A stretch of 64,000 nucleotides of DNA, from NCBI RefSeq assembly GCF_000020125.1, contig NC_010681.1:2976001-3040000 (forward strand), read 5' to 3'. A model generated the notes under the pieces. It did not search any database. It had not been told where the DNA came from and saw only the letters and a program-made list of their open reading frames with translations. Source of the stretch: Paraburkholderia phytofirmans PsJN. Lineage in GTDB: Bacteria; Pseudomonadota; Gammaproteobacteria; Burkholderiales; Burkholderiaceae. Positions 1 through 8,618 of the stretch are shown here, piece by piece. The translations under genes were made by a program, and so were the position numbers. How positions within the stretch are numbered: position 1 is the first letter of the stretch; every line of letters starts with the position of its first letter.

Positions 1-53
1 TTGCCGCTCCTTATTGCGCGCTTCATCGTATGTGCTCCGCTCGTGCGCGCCGC

Positions 54-1454
54 TCACTTCATGGGCTTGAGTCCATCGAGCAAGGTCGGAACAAGTTCGC
101 TGATGGTCGGGTGAATATGCATCGCGTACTGCAAGGTCGGATACGGCGCGTCCGCCGTCATGATGTCGATGAACGTGTGAAGCGCCTCATCGCCTTCAAT
201 GCCGTGAATCGCGGCCCCGAGTACCCGCTTGCTCTCCTTGTCGACCATCACCTTCATGAAGCCGTCGGTCTCGCCGCGTTCGCGCGCGCGGCCCACCCGT
301 GTCATCGGCATGGTGGCGATCAGCGCGTCGCGGCCGGACTTGCGCACTTCGGCCTCCGAGGCGCCGACCCGCGCGAGCGGCGGATCGACGAACACGGCGT
401 ACGCCATGATCCGCGTATCGACGCTGCGTGAGGCGCCGTCGAGCAGATTGGCCGCGACGATCTGATAGTCGTCGTAGGAGGTGTGAGTAAAGGCGCCGCG
501 TCCGTTGACGTCGCCGATCGCCCAGACGCCCGGCACGTTGGTGCGCAACTGGCCGTCGACGGGAATCGTGCCGTGCTTGTCCACCGCGATGCCGGCGGCG
601 GCGAGGCCGAGGTCGTCGGTGTTCGGTTCACGGCCGGTCGCGAACAGCAGGTGCGATGCTTCGAGCGCGGGAATGTTCTGCTCGAAGCCGACGCACACTT
701 CATTCTCGCGATGCGGATGCGGCTCCACCCGCGAAGGCTGCACATTGAAGCGAAATTCCACACCCTCACGCGCGAGTACCTTCTGCACGGAGTCGGCGAA
801 ATCGGCATCCTCGCGCGTGAGCAAGCGTTCGCCGCGCACCAGCACGGTCACCTGGCTGCCGAAGCGGCGAAAGATCTGTGCGAATTCGAGCGCGATATAA
901 CTCGCGCCGACGATCACCAGATGACTCGGCAATTCCGTCAGATCGAGTAGGTTGGAGTTGGTGTAGTAGCGAATCCGCTCGAGTCCGTCGAGCGGCGGCA
1001 CGACGGCGCGCGTGCCGGTATTGATGAAGACTTCGTCGGCGCTGATCTCGTCGAGCAGATTGCCGTCCGGTCCGCTGATAGCGAGTGCGCGCGGTCCGGT
1101 GAAACGCGCGTGGCCTTTGAACACGCTCATGTTCTGCGTGCCGCGCAGCCATGCTTCGACGCCGTCGCGCGACTGCCCGATGATCTTGTCCTTGCGTGCC
1201 TTGACCGCGGCCAGATCGACGCTGATCGCGCCGCCCACCTGCACGCCGAGTTCCGCGCAATGACGCGCGACATGCGCTGCGCGGGCGCTCGCCACATAGG
1301 ATTTGGTCGGCGTGCAGCCGACGTTCACGCAGGTGCCGCCAAACGCAGCCCGTTCAATGACCGCCGTTTCGCGGCCGCTTTTAGCGAGACGCACGGCGAG
1401 CGGTGAGCCGCCTTGTCCCGTACCGATCACAACTGCGTCGAAGTGCTGTGGCAT
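54..1454 (-). CDS. FAD-dependent pyridine nucleotide-disulfide oxidoreductase (mercuric-reductase-like)
   Basis: A 466-residue cytoplasmic flavoprotein of the class I disulfide reductase family. An N-terminal FAD-binding glycine motif (GTGQGG, residues 11-16) is followed by the redox-active pair in GGTCVNVGCTPTK (Cys42 and Cys47). A second Rossmann motif for NAD(P)H (IVGASYIALEF) lies near residue 185. The C-terminal dimer-interface motif HPTISE supplies the catalytic His-Glu pair. It lacks the N-terminal heavy-metal domain and C-terminal cysteine pair of true MerA, so mercury reduction is unlikely; it belongs to the broad RclA/MerA-like group whose substrate is unclear. The ATG start is supported by GGGAG seven bases upstream. 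It stands alone at the window edge. Confidence 0.9.
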   Translation of the reverse strand: MPQHFDAVVIGTGQGGSPLAVRLAKSGRETAVIERAAFGGTCVNVGCTPTKSYVASARAAHVARHCAELGVQVGGAISVDLAAVKARKDKIIGQSRDGVEAWLRGTQNMSVFKGHARFTGPRALAISGPDGNLLDEISADEVFINTGTRAVVPPLDGLERIRYYTNSNLLDLTELPSHLVIVGASYIALEFAQIFRRFGSQVTVLVRGERLLTREDADFADSVQKVLAREGVEFRFNVQPSRVEPHPHRENEVCVGFEQNIPALEASHLLFATGREPNTDDLGLAAAGIAVDKHGTIPVDGQLRTNVPGVWAIGDVNGRGAFTHTSYDDYQIVAANLLDGASRSVDTRIMAYAVFVDPPLARVGASEAEVRKSGRDALIATMPMTRVGRARERGETDGFMKVMVDKESKRVLGAAIHGIEGDEALHTFIDIMTADAPYPTLQYAMHIHPTISELVPTLLDGLKPMK

Positions 1455-1590
1455 GGCGACTCTCCCGAGGCTGGGGTGCTGGTCGTAGCATCTTACGCTT
1501 CGCCCCTGGAATCACCATGTTGTGCTGCTCACTACTGCCGCGGATTGTTGCGGATTGTCGCGGACGACTGCTGTTTTCCGTCCGTTGTGC

Positions 1591-1779
1591 TCAGGCGTGG
1601 CAATGCACGGCGCAGATCAGTTCGCGCGAACGTTGCAGCGCGGCCTGTGCACCGCGTGACGCCATCACCCAGCCGACCTGGCCGAGATTGAAATCTTGCG
1701 ACACCATCACCTGCATGAGGGCGACCATCGGTAGGACCACCGACGGCCGGTAAAGCTGGTCTCTGATTAAAGCTGGCAT
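1591..1779 (-). CDS. Small hypothetical protein
   Basis: A 62-residue product that I do not recognise. The start at 1779 is preceded by GGGAG at ideal spacing; in-frame starts further upstream (1791, 1821) lack this. The protein begins MPALIRDQLYRPSVVLPM, is moderately hydrophobic in the middle and ends CAVHCHA, with two cysteines and two histidines close together. No signal peptide or clear membrane segment is seen. Coding status rests on the ribosome binding site and its position in an otherwise empty gap between two minus-strand genes; it could be spurious. Confidence 0.5.
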   Translation of the reverse strand: MPALIRDQLYRPSVVLPMVALMQVMVSQDFNLGQVGWVMASRGAQAALQRSRELICAVHCHA

Positions 1780-2001
1780 GACAACTCCCATCGCACGACG
1801 CCGCTTCGGCATCGCGCTCAATTTACCTTTCGATGGGAGGATTTTAGGGAGACCGGCCTCGCGGATAAATACCGCGAACGCGAAGTCACTTGTCCAGCAA
1901 ACCGAACAATCCCGTCGGGATGTACGCGCGGCGCGCCGTGCAAGCCCGCATTCGCAAGCGCGGCAAGGGTTCCGGGCTTGCGTGCGGGACGGCCGGCAGG
2001 T

Positions 2002-4308
2002 TCAGGAGGCGTCGGCGACGTTGAGCTGTGCGTCCCACAAAGCGCGGGCATATGCACTGGCCCCGACCGGACGGCTGTAAAGATAGCCCTGCTGCTTGTC
2101 GCAATCGATCGCGCGCAGGAACGCCGCCTGTTCGGCGGTTTCCACCCCTTCGGCGGTGACGTTCATGCCGAGCGAGTGCGCCATCGCCACCACGGCCTGA
2201 GTAATCGCAATCGAATCGCGATGATCCGGCAAACCCGCGACGAACGAGCGGTCGATTTTCAGGTTATGCAGCGGGAAGCGCTTCAGATACGACAGCGACG
2301 AATAGCCGGTGCCGAAGTCGTCGACGGAAATGCGCACGCCCATGGCGTTCAGCGCGCTCAGCATCGGCAGGACCGTTTCGCTGTCGCTCATCAGCAGCCG
2401 TTCGGTGATCTCCAGCTCCAGCGCCGTCGGCTCGAGCCCGGACTGCGCGAGACAGCGTTCGATCCGCTCCACCAGGCCGTCGTTGAACTGCCGCGGCGAC
2501 AGGTTGACAGCGACGATCAGCTCCGGCGCCAGCGTGCGCCGCCATTGCGCCACCTGCTCGCAGGCCCGCGCCAGCACGAAGTCGCCGATCTCGACGATCA
2601 GCCCGGCATCTTCGGCCACGGGGATGAATTCCCCCGGCGACACGTTGCCCAGCTCGCTGTTGTACCAGCGCAGGAGCGCCTCCGCGCCGATCGTGCGGCC
2701 GTCGTGGCTGTCGACGATCGGCTGGTAGACGAGGCTCAGTTCGTTGCCGGCGAGCGCGCGCCGCAGCGATTGCTCGATCGTGAAGCGGCGTTGCAGGTGC
2801 TGATTCAGCTCGGCGGTGAAAAACTGGAAGTTATTGCGGCCGCGCTGCTTGGCGTGATACATCGCCGAATCCGCGTTGCGCATGAGCGTGGCGACGTCCT
2901 GGCCGTCTTCCGGAAAACGGCTGATGCCGATCGACGCGCCCAGGTAGTACTCGTTGTCCGCCACCGCGAACGGCACCGCGATCATGTCGAGAACGCGGCG
3001 CGCGAGGCCGATCAGATGCCCGCTGTTTTCATACGCGCTGATCACGATCACGAATTCGTCGCCGCCCACGCGCGCGAGCGTGTCCTCGGGCGCGATGCAC
3101 GCCGAGAGGCGCTCCGCCACGCTGCAGAGCAGGGAGTCGCCCGCCTCGTGGCCCGCCGTGTCGTTGACCTTCTTGAAGCCGTCCAGGTCGACGAAAAGCA
3201 CGGCGACGCTCGCCAGTTCGCCCATGCCGGACGACATGTGCGGCGTGAACAGGTCGCGCATCCGCTCGGTGAGATAGGCGCGGTTGTAGAGGCCGGTGAG
3301 CGAATCGCGGGTGGCGAGGAACTTGAGTTGGCGCTGCGCCTCGCGCACGGGTCCGATGTCGGTGAACGAGATCAGCACCGAACCGGGTTCGCTCTCGCCC
3401 GGCTTGATGATCGGCACGACGTTCTCGGTGATCCAGACAATGTCGCCGCCGATCAGCTCCACGCCGATCGTCACGCCGAGCACCGGTTTGCCGGTGCTCA
3501 ACACCTGCGCGGTCGGGCGGGCAGCGTCGACGACGAGCGAGCCGTCTTCGTGATACGCGCGCACCATCACCGTATGAATACTGCGGCCGACGATCTGCGG
3601 GGTGGCGCGCAAGATGCGCTGCGCGCTCGGATTGCAGGCGAGCACGACGCCGTCACGCGACTGCACGACGATTCCTTCGATCAGATGATCGACCACCAGC
3701 CGGTGATGCTCCTCGCTGTGCGCGAGGCGCTGGACCATGGTGTCCTGATGCACGGCGAGACCGACGCTGTGCCCGATGTCGCGCAGCATCGCTTCTTCCT
3801 CGGCGCCCGGACGGCGCGGCACGCGGTAGTAGACCGCGAAGGCGCCGAGCACCACGCCGGAATCGTTTTCAAAGGGCACCGACCAGCAGGCCCGCAAGCC
3901 GATCGGCAACGCGAGGTGCCGGAAGTCAGCCCACAGCGGATCGGTTTCGATATCCTCGACGACGACTAGGCGCCGCTCGTACATCGCGGTGCCGCATGAG
4001 CCGGCCCGTGGACCGATCGCCGTGCCGTCGATCGCCGCGCTGTAATGCGCCGGCAGCGACGGCGCGCCACCCACTCTGACGTGGACGCCGTCGGCGTCGA
4101 GCAACAGGATTGAACAGGACGCGCCTTCGCCCAGCAGCGCTTCAGCGCGGCGGCATACTTCGTCAAGCAATTCCGGCAGCGGCGTGTTGCGGGTGATCAA
4201 GCGCAACACCGTGCGCTCCGACGCCACCACGCCTTCGGCGAGATTCGATCCATAGCGGCCTTCAGGCGCTGCTTCCAGCTTGTTTTCTGATGTCGCTTCG
4301 CAAGTCAT
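2002..4308 (-). CDS. GAF-PAS-GGDEF-EAL cyclic-di-GMP signalling protein
   Basis: A 768-residue cytoplasmic protein with no membrane segments. An N-terminal GAF domain (about 30-190) is followed by a PAS domain (about 200-315), a diguanylate cyclase domain (about 325-495) and an EAL phosphodiesterase domain (about 505-755). The GGDEF signature is intact at 415-419 (RVGGDEFV). The EAL domain keeps EALLRW at 543-548 and the later DDFGTGYSS loop and KIDRSFV segment, so both synthesis and breakdown of c-di-GMP are chemically possible. The architecture matches E. coli-type sensor proteins in which GAF and PAS modulate catalysis. It is monocistronic, with no partner nearby. The ligand of GAF and PAS cannot be told. 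Confidence 0.93.
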   Translation of the reverse strand: MTCEATSENKLEAAPEGRYGSNLAEGVVASERTVLRLITRNTPLPELLDEVCRRAEALLGEGASCSILLLDADGVHVRVGGAPSLPAHYSAAIDGTAIGPRAGSCGTAMYERRLVVVEDIETDPLWADFRHLALPIGLRACWSVPFENDSGVVLGAFAVYYRVPRRPGAEEEAMLRDIGHSVGLAVHQDTMVQRLAHSEEHHRLVVDHLIEGIVVQSRDGVVLACNPSAQRILRATPQIVGRSIHTVMVRAYHEDGSLVVDAARPTAQVLSTGKPVLGVTIGVELIGGDIVWITENVVPIIKPGESEPGSVLISFTDIGPVREAQRQLKFLATRDSLTGLYNRAYLTERMRDLFTPHMSSGMGELASVAVLFVDLDGFKKVNDTAGHEAGDSLLCSVAERLSACIAPEDTLARVGGDEFVIVISAYENSGHLIGLARRVLDMIAVPFAVADNEYYLGASIGISRFPEDGQDVATLMRNADSAMYHAKQRGRNNFQFFTAELNQHLQRRFTIEQSLRRALAGNELSLVYQPIVDSHDGRTIGAEALLRWYNSELGNVSPGEFIPVAEDAGLIVEIGDFVLARACEQVAQWRRTLAPELIVAVNLSPRQFNDGLVERIERCLAQSGLEPTALELEITERLLMSDSETVLPMLSALNAMGVRISVDDFGTGYSSLSYLKRFPLHNLKIDRSFVAGLPDHRDSIAITQAVVAMAHSLGMNVTAEGVETAEQAAFLRAIDCDKQQGYLYSRPVGASAYARALWDAQLNVADAS

Positions 4309-4463
4309 ATGTGCGCCCCCTAACCCGACATCGGCAACTTAGTGTACGCGGCGCACCGGGGTTTACGCGAGGCCGGCGAATTTAATTCGTCGCGGATGGG
4401 AGACGGCGTGGCGAATCGGGCCGGTTGATGGAGTTGGGGAAACCGCGCAAAGGCCTTTCTGGA

Positions 4464-4692
4464 GCGGGTGATGGCGCTTTGGGCGGGCGCCGCGCGGGTA
4501 GCGTTTTGGGTTCCTCCGCTTTTGCAGAGTCGGAACCCGAATCACGGGGGGAAGCTGCGCGGCGACTTGCCTCAAGCGGGTGATGGCGCCCTCGGCGCGC
4601 GCCGCGCCGGCAGGGTTTCGGGTTCTGCCGCCGCCTGTTGCGGAGGCGGAACCCGATTTACGCTGGGACGCCTCGCGACGACTTGCCTAGAT
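4464..4692. repeat. Two tandem imperfect copies of a ~115-bp palindromic intergenic repeat
   Basis: Copy 1 is 4464-4575 and copy 2 is 4576-4692. Both open with GCGGGTGATGGCGC and close with CGACTTGCCT. Each holds an inverted repeat: 4508-4538 (GGGTTC...GGAACCC) and a longer one at 4620-4654 (GGGTTC...GGAACCC with a GC-rich stem). The unit sits between the convergent ends of transcription of the GGDEF-EAL gene promoter side and the SH3 gene stop. It resembles dispersed GC-rich palindromic intergenic repeats of Burkholderiaceae, which is inference. It may also serve as the terminator of the SH3 gene. Confidence 0.7.
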
Positions 4693-4697
4693 CGCGC

Positions 4698-5648
4698 TCA
4701 GCCGTGTTGGTCCGGCGGCCGGCCACCTCCACCGCTGCCGCCACCGCCCTGTCCTCCACCGCCGTTGCCGCCGTGGCCACCGCCCTGTCCTTCACCGCCG
4801 TTACCGCCGCCCGGCGGCCTGCCTCCGCCGCCTTGCGGAGGACTGCCTTGAGGGCGGCCACCCGCGTTACCTTGTGGACCACCGGGAGGCCGTCCGCCCG
4901 CATTGCCCTGTGGCTGGCCGCCCGGTGGCCGTCCGCTCGCATTACCCGATGGCTGACCACTCGGTGGCCGTCCGCCCGCATTACCCGGTGGTTGACCACC
5001 CGGTGGCCGTCCGCCCGCGTTGCCCGGTGGCTGACCGCCCGGCGGACGCCCACCTGCATTGCCCGATGGCTGCCCGCCCGGCGGACGCCCACCAACGTTC
5101 CCTGGAGGCGGCCCACCCGGCGGTCTTCCTCCGCCGTGCCCCGGAGGCGGTCCACCCGGCGGCCTTCCCCCGTCATGCCCCGGCGGTCTTCCACCCGGCG
5201 GCCATCCCGCGCCCGGCCGCGGCGGAGGTGGCGGCGGATGATGCGCCCAGCGCGATTGCTGACCGTACCAAGGCCGGCCGCGATAATAGTCGCCCCAATA
5301 CGAGCCGATGGAGAACGTCACGATCGGCAGCCCAATTACGGTGCCGTAGTTCATTACCGGCACATTGGCGCCCTGATACGGATAGCTGAGCGAGCCTGCA
5401 TACACCCAGCCGCGCAGGTTCGGCGCGGCGACATCGCACCATTGATAGCTGCTGATGCACCCCATCACGCTCAACGGCACTCCGCCGGGCAATTGCGTCA
5501 CGACCGGATAATCCGGCGCCGGGCCCGCGCGCACGTTGACGGTGGTGTTGGTATAGGCCTGCGACTGCGCGCAAGCCACGGCGGGCAAGGCCAGCACGCC
5601 GGCCGCCGCATACAGACATCTAAGACATCGAACGAGGTGTCGTTTCAT
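4698..5648 (-). CDS. Secreted bacterial SH3 (SH3_3) protein with Gly/Pro-rich repeat tail
   Basis: A 316-residue exported protein. The start at 5648 has GGGAG upstream and gives a clean signal peptide (MKRHLVRC... LPAVACAQ). A bacterial SH3 domain follows (about residues 30-95, with VNVRAGPAPDYPVV and the closing GWVYAGSL). A short linker leads to a tail from about residue 130 built of 13-residue units close to GGRPPGGQPPGNA, about ten copies, then a Gly-only region ending RPPDQHG. SH3_3 domains usually bind peptidoglycan or cell-wall peptides; the tail probably forms an extended flexible or sticky segment. The tail length is likely to vary between strains. The longer reading frame up to 5804 is rejected because it has no ribosome site and buries the signal peptide. 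Confidence 0.8.
   Translation of the reverse strand: MKRHLVRCLRCLYAAAGVLALPAVACAQSQAYTNTTVNVRAGPAPDYPVVTQLPGGVPLSVMGCISSYQWCDVAAPNLRGWVYAGSLSYPYQGANVPVMNYGTVIGLPIVTFSIGSYWGDYYRGRPWYGQQSRWAHHPPPPPPRPGAGWPPGGRPPGHDGGRPPGGPPPGHGGGRPPGGPPPGNVGGRPPGGQPSGNAGGRPPGGQPPGNAGGRPPGGQPPGNAGGRPPSGQPSGNASGRPPGGQPQGNAGGRPPGGPQGNAGGRPQGSPPQGGGGRPPGGGNGGEGQGGGHGGNGGGGQGGGGSGGGGRPPDQHG
4855..5210. repeat. Coding tandem repeat, ~39-bp units (GGRPPGGQPPGNA)
   Basis: Within the SH3 gene about nine to ten degenerate 39-bp units follow one another. Units differ mainly at Pro/Ser/Gln and Asn/Val/His positions, and some are shortened. The repeat should be prone to slippage, changing tail length in frame. Confidence 0.85.
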
Positions 5649-5950
5649 TTTTTCTCCCGTTTCAAGCGCCGCGTGTCTTGCCGGCCGGTCCTGCTGATGT
5701 AGTGAGTGCTTGTGGTTCCCGCGCGGCACGCCGCCTCGCCATGTAGCGCCGCGCGTGCCTCCGCTTATAGGCGAGTTGCACGGCACGTGCCTGCAAGCGT
5801 CCAATCAACTGCCCCGTCGATTGCCGCCGTCCGCGGGAGGCAAGATTTGGTAACCACCCACCTGAAGTCACGCGTTTTTCGGACGTCCGTGTTCGGGCAT
5901 CTCGGCCGATCATCCGTTGCATGAAAAAGCCATGCACTTCCGGGACCGCA
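5649..5950. other. Intergenic, divergent promoter region
   Basis: This 302-bp gap lies between the divergent SH3 and LprI-like genes and must hold both promoters. I see no RNA gene, strong palindrome or convincing short gene in it; reading frames that cross it are shadows. Confidence 0.5.
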
Positions 5951-6529
5951 ATGACCGTCATCCGCCCACTTCTGATCGCCGCGCTGATGCTCGCGCATCC
6001 AGTCGCCCATGCCACCAGCTTCGACTGCAACCGGGGACGCTCGCTAACCGAGAAGATGATTTGCAACAACCCCGCGCTCTCGAAGCTCGACGACACGCTG
6101 GGGCAACTGTACTGGAAAGCGCGTCGGCGGGTCAGCAACCGGCGCGCCTTTCTCACCGACAGCGACAGCAAATGGGCATGGCGTGAAGCGAACTGCCGCG
6201 ATGCGGCGTGTCTGGGGACGTGGTACGCGACGCGTATCGAGGAACTGCAGACGCTGATCGAAGGGATGCAAACCGGCACGCCGCCGCCATCCGCCACGCC
6301 AGTTGACCCCGACATGCGGCGCAGGCCGCTCACGGCTCCCGCGCAACTCACCGAGGTGGCGATGCGTCAGTGCACGGCGGCGAATCCTGGGATCGTGGTG
6401 AGCGAGCAGTGTTCCAGCGTGCTTAAGGCGACCAGCGGACAGTGGAAACATCAGCCGCGCGGCGGCGACTGGTTCTGCGGCATCGCGATGCTGGCGCCGG
6501 CGCAAATGCAGGTCGACGCCGCGCAATGA
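5951..6529 (+). CDS. LprI-like (DUF1311) exported protein
   Basis: A 192-residue protein with an N-terminal signal peptide (MTVIRPLLIAALMLAHPVAHA). The mature part begins with the LprI / DUF1311 signature: CNRGRSLTEKMICNNPALSKLDD followed by LGQLYWKA and a second pair CRDAACL, so conserved cysteines are spaced as in lysozyme-inhibitor LprI-type domains (about residues 22-105). The C-terminal half (from about 120) carries two further cysteines and has no recognised domain. LprI members sit in the periplasm and some inhibit lysozyme; that role here is inference. ATG at 5951 is chosen over 5921 because it opens directly into the signal peptide; the ribosome site is weak. Confidence 0.75.
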   Translation: MTVIRPLLIAALMLAHPVAHATSFDCNRGRSLTEKMICNNPALSKLDDTLGQLYWKARRRVSNRRAFLTDSDSKWAWREANCRDAACLGTWYATRIEELQTLIEGMQTGTPPPSATPVDPDMRRRPLTAPAQLTEVAMRQCTAANPGIVVSEQCSSVLKATSGQWKHQPRGGDWFCGIAMLAPAQMQVDAAQ

Positions 6530-6634
6530 CCCAAGCATGCTATGCATGTCGGCTCGGCGAGCTTGAGCACTCAAGCAGGGGTGCACACATCGCGCTTCTC
6601 TCTCGCGCAAGCGCACCAAGCGCAACAAGCACCG

Positions 6635-7177
6635 CTAGCGGCTGCTCCAGAATCCGCGCTGCACCGCCATCACCTCGGCTTCCACTTCGGGCACCGGTCC
6701 GATCACCTCGACCGGTTTCTGGCAATGGTCGAAGACATACCGGCAGTCCACGCTCATGGTCGGATTCTCGGCGTGATCGCCGGTCGCCTCCAGCAAGCGC
6801 TTCTCGGTCATGCCGAACACCACCCGCCCGATGTTGGCCCAATACATCGTGCCGGCACACATGCAGCAAGGCTCGACCGACGTGTACAACGTGCAACTCC
6901 ACAGATATTCAGGCGTGAAGTTCAACGCCGCCACGCGCGCCAGCACCGACTCGGCGTGATTCACCGTGTCGACGTTGCCCTGTTCCATCAGCACCGTCTC
7001 CTGGTCAGGTCCGACCAGCACCGCGCCAAACGGATGATGCCCCAGCAGCGTCGCCCGCTCGGCCACCCGGCTCGAATGCCGCAGATGCCGCACGATCTGC
7101 TCGTGCGTGGGCGTCAAACCCTGCGGCGGATAGTTGGCGGCCGCTGCGGCGGCCTCCGTCGAAACCGTCAGACTCAC
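6635..7177 (-). CDS. Zinc-dependent nucleoside/purine deaminase
   Basis: A 180-residue cytidine/deoxycytidylate-deaminase-fold enzyme. The zinc site is complete: HAESVLARV supplies the His and catalytic Glu, and EPCCMCAGTMYW the two cysteines of PCxxC. FGAVLVG lies in the substrate-binding strand. Length and the motif set fit guanine or other nucleobase deaminases (GuaD-like) rather than TadA, whose tRNA-contact regions differ. The start is GTG with AGGAGAT five bases upstream. It lies 43 bp downstream of a BMP-family nucleoside-binding protein gene on the same strand, which supports a purine salvage role. Exact substrate unknown. Confidence 0.85.
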   Translation of the reverse strand: MSLTVSTEAAAAAANYPPQGLTPTHEQIVRHLRHSSRVAERATLLGHHPFGAVLVGPDQETVLMEQGNVDTVNHAESVLARVAALNFTPEYLWSCTLYTSVEPCCMCAGTMYWANIGRVVFGMTEKRLLEATGDHAENPTMSVDCRYVFDHCQKPVEVIGPVPEVEAEVMAVQRGFWSSR

Positions 7178-7220
7178 GGGCGATCTCCTTGAATAATAGT
7201 TAGATTAGCGAAGCAAATTT

Positions 7221-8351
7221 TTACTTGGGCAGCGAGCCGTCCACGCCCTGTACGAACCAGTTCAAACGCAGCAGTTCCGGATCGCTCAACGACTTGCCGG
7301 CAGCGACCTTCACCGCGCCCGATTGATCCATGATCGGACCGGCAAACGGATTGAACTTGCCGGAGATGATGTCATCGCGCTTCTGGCTCAAGGCCTTTTG
7401 CGCGGCCGGCGAAACGGCGTCGGTGTTGATGTCCGCGAGGTCGATCGCTTTCTCTTTCAGCCCCCACCACACCGGCGAATTGTTCCAGGTGCCCGCCATC
7501 ACCTGATCGACCAGGTGCGTGTAGTACACGCCCCAGTTGCTCACGCATGCGCCGAGTTGCGCATTCGGCCCGAACTTCTTCATATCCGAGTCCCAGCCGA
7601 ACGCATGCACCTTCTTCTGCTCGGCGGTCTGCATCGTCGCCGTCGAATCGGTGTTCTGGATCAGCACGTCGGCGCCTTGGCCGATCAGCGTTTCGGCGGC
7701 CTGCTTTTCGCGGCCCGGATCGAACCAGCTATTGATCCACACCACTTTCACGCGCGCATTCGGATTGACCGAGCGGGCGCCCATCGTGAACGCGTTGATG
7801 TTGCGCACCACCTCGGGCACCGGCACGGAGCCGACAAAGCCGAGCGTGTTCGACTTGGTCGTATAGCCCGCGACGAGACCCGCCAGGTAGGCGCTCTGAT
7901 AGGTGCGCACGTCATAGGTCGCGAAGTTGGCGGCCTTCTTGTAGCCGGTGGCATGTTCGAACACGGCGTCGGGGAAGTCCTTGGCGACCTTCAGCTCGAA
8001 ATCCTGAAAGCCGAAGCTCGAACCCACCACGATCTTGTTGCCCTTGGACGCCAGATCGCGGAACACGCGCTCCGAATCCGCCGACTCCGGCACGTTCTCG
8101 ACGCGCGTCACCTTGATCTTGTCGCCGTATTTCGCCTCGAGCGCTTTCACGCCCTGTTCGTGCGCGTAGGTCCAGCCGGCGTCGCCCGGATTGCCGAGAT
8201 AGACGAAGGCAATGCCGATCGGCTGCGTGGCGGCGGCCGACGCCCCCGCGGCGCTGAATGCCAGCGTCGCGCCAAGCGCGGCAGCGAGGACGGTCCGGAC
8301 GGTTTTGATGCGCAGTGAACGATGCAGCGCTCGCGCCAGCGTTGTTTTCAT
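7221..8351 (-). CDS. BMP-family ABC transporter substrate-binding protein
   Basis: A 376-residue periplasmic binding protein with signal peptide ending ASAAATQP (about residue 40). The mature protein opens IGIAFVYLGNPGDAGWTYAHEQG, the typical start of the BMP/Med/PnrA nucleoside-binding family, and has VGSSFGFQD and the late GVYYTHLVDQVMAGTW segment. Family members bind purine nucleosides or related compounds for an ABC importer. The permease and ATPase genes that would complete the importer are not beside it. The start at 8351 gives the signal peptide directly; the frame extends upstream without a ribosome site. The deaminase gene 43 bp downstream probably shares its transcript. Confidence 0.9.
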   Translation of the reverse strand: MKTTLARALHRSLRIKTVRTVLAAALGATLAFSAAGASAAATQPIGIAFVYLGNPGDAGWTYAHEQGVKALEAKYGDKIKVTRVENVPESADSERVFRDLASKGNKIVVGSSFGFQDFELKVAKDFPDAVFEHATGYKKAANFATYDVRTYQSAYLAGLVAGYTTKSNTLGFVGSVPVPEVVRNINAFTMGARSVNPNARVKVVWINSWFDPGREKQAAETLIGQGADVLIQNTDSTATMQTAEQKKVHAFGWDSDMKKFGPNAQLGACVSNWGVYYTHLVDQVMAGTWNNSPVWWGLKEKAIDLADINTDAVSPAAQKALSQKRDDIISGKFNPFAGPIMDQSGAVKVAAGKSLSDPELLRLNWFVQGVDGSLPK

Positions 8352-8618
8352 GGATTCTCCGAAGATGGTTGAAGGTGCCTGCCCCAGCGCTCGGGATAAC
8401 CCGGGCAAGGCTCCAGCATAGGGGGCCATATTCGAAGGTCAATTTCAGCGGAAAAATTATTTCCCGTTATTCCGCCCATAACCAAGCTCGTATTTTGGTC
8501 CCGCCATCAACATGTTCGATACTTTCGAACGAGTGCGTCGGAGAAATGGTACGGCAAGGCCGCCGCGCAGGCGCAATATCACTCTCACCAACCCGCAACA
8601 CTCTTTCGGAGATTCAAA

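Noticed and set aside
54..1454. Calling the flavoprotein a mercuric reductase
   Set aside because: The N-terminal metal-binding domain and C-terminal vicinal cysteines of MerA are absent, and no mer genes are nearby.
1978..3969. A 663-codon open frame opposite the GGDEF-EAL gene
   Set aside because: It is a His/Arg/Asp-rich antisense shadow caused by GC-rich codon bias; the opposite strand encodes complete known domains.
4363..4575. 70-codon frame in the palindromic repeat
   Set aside because: Basic low-complexity product of the repeat; no ribosome site.
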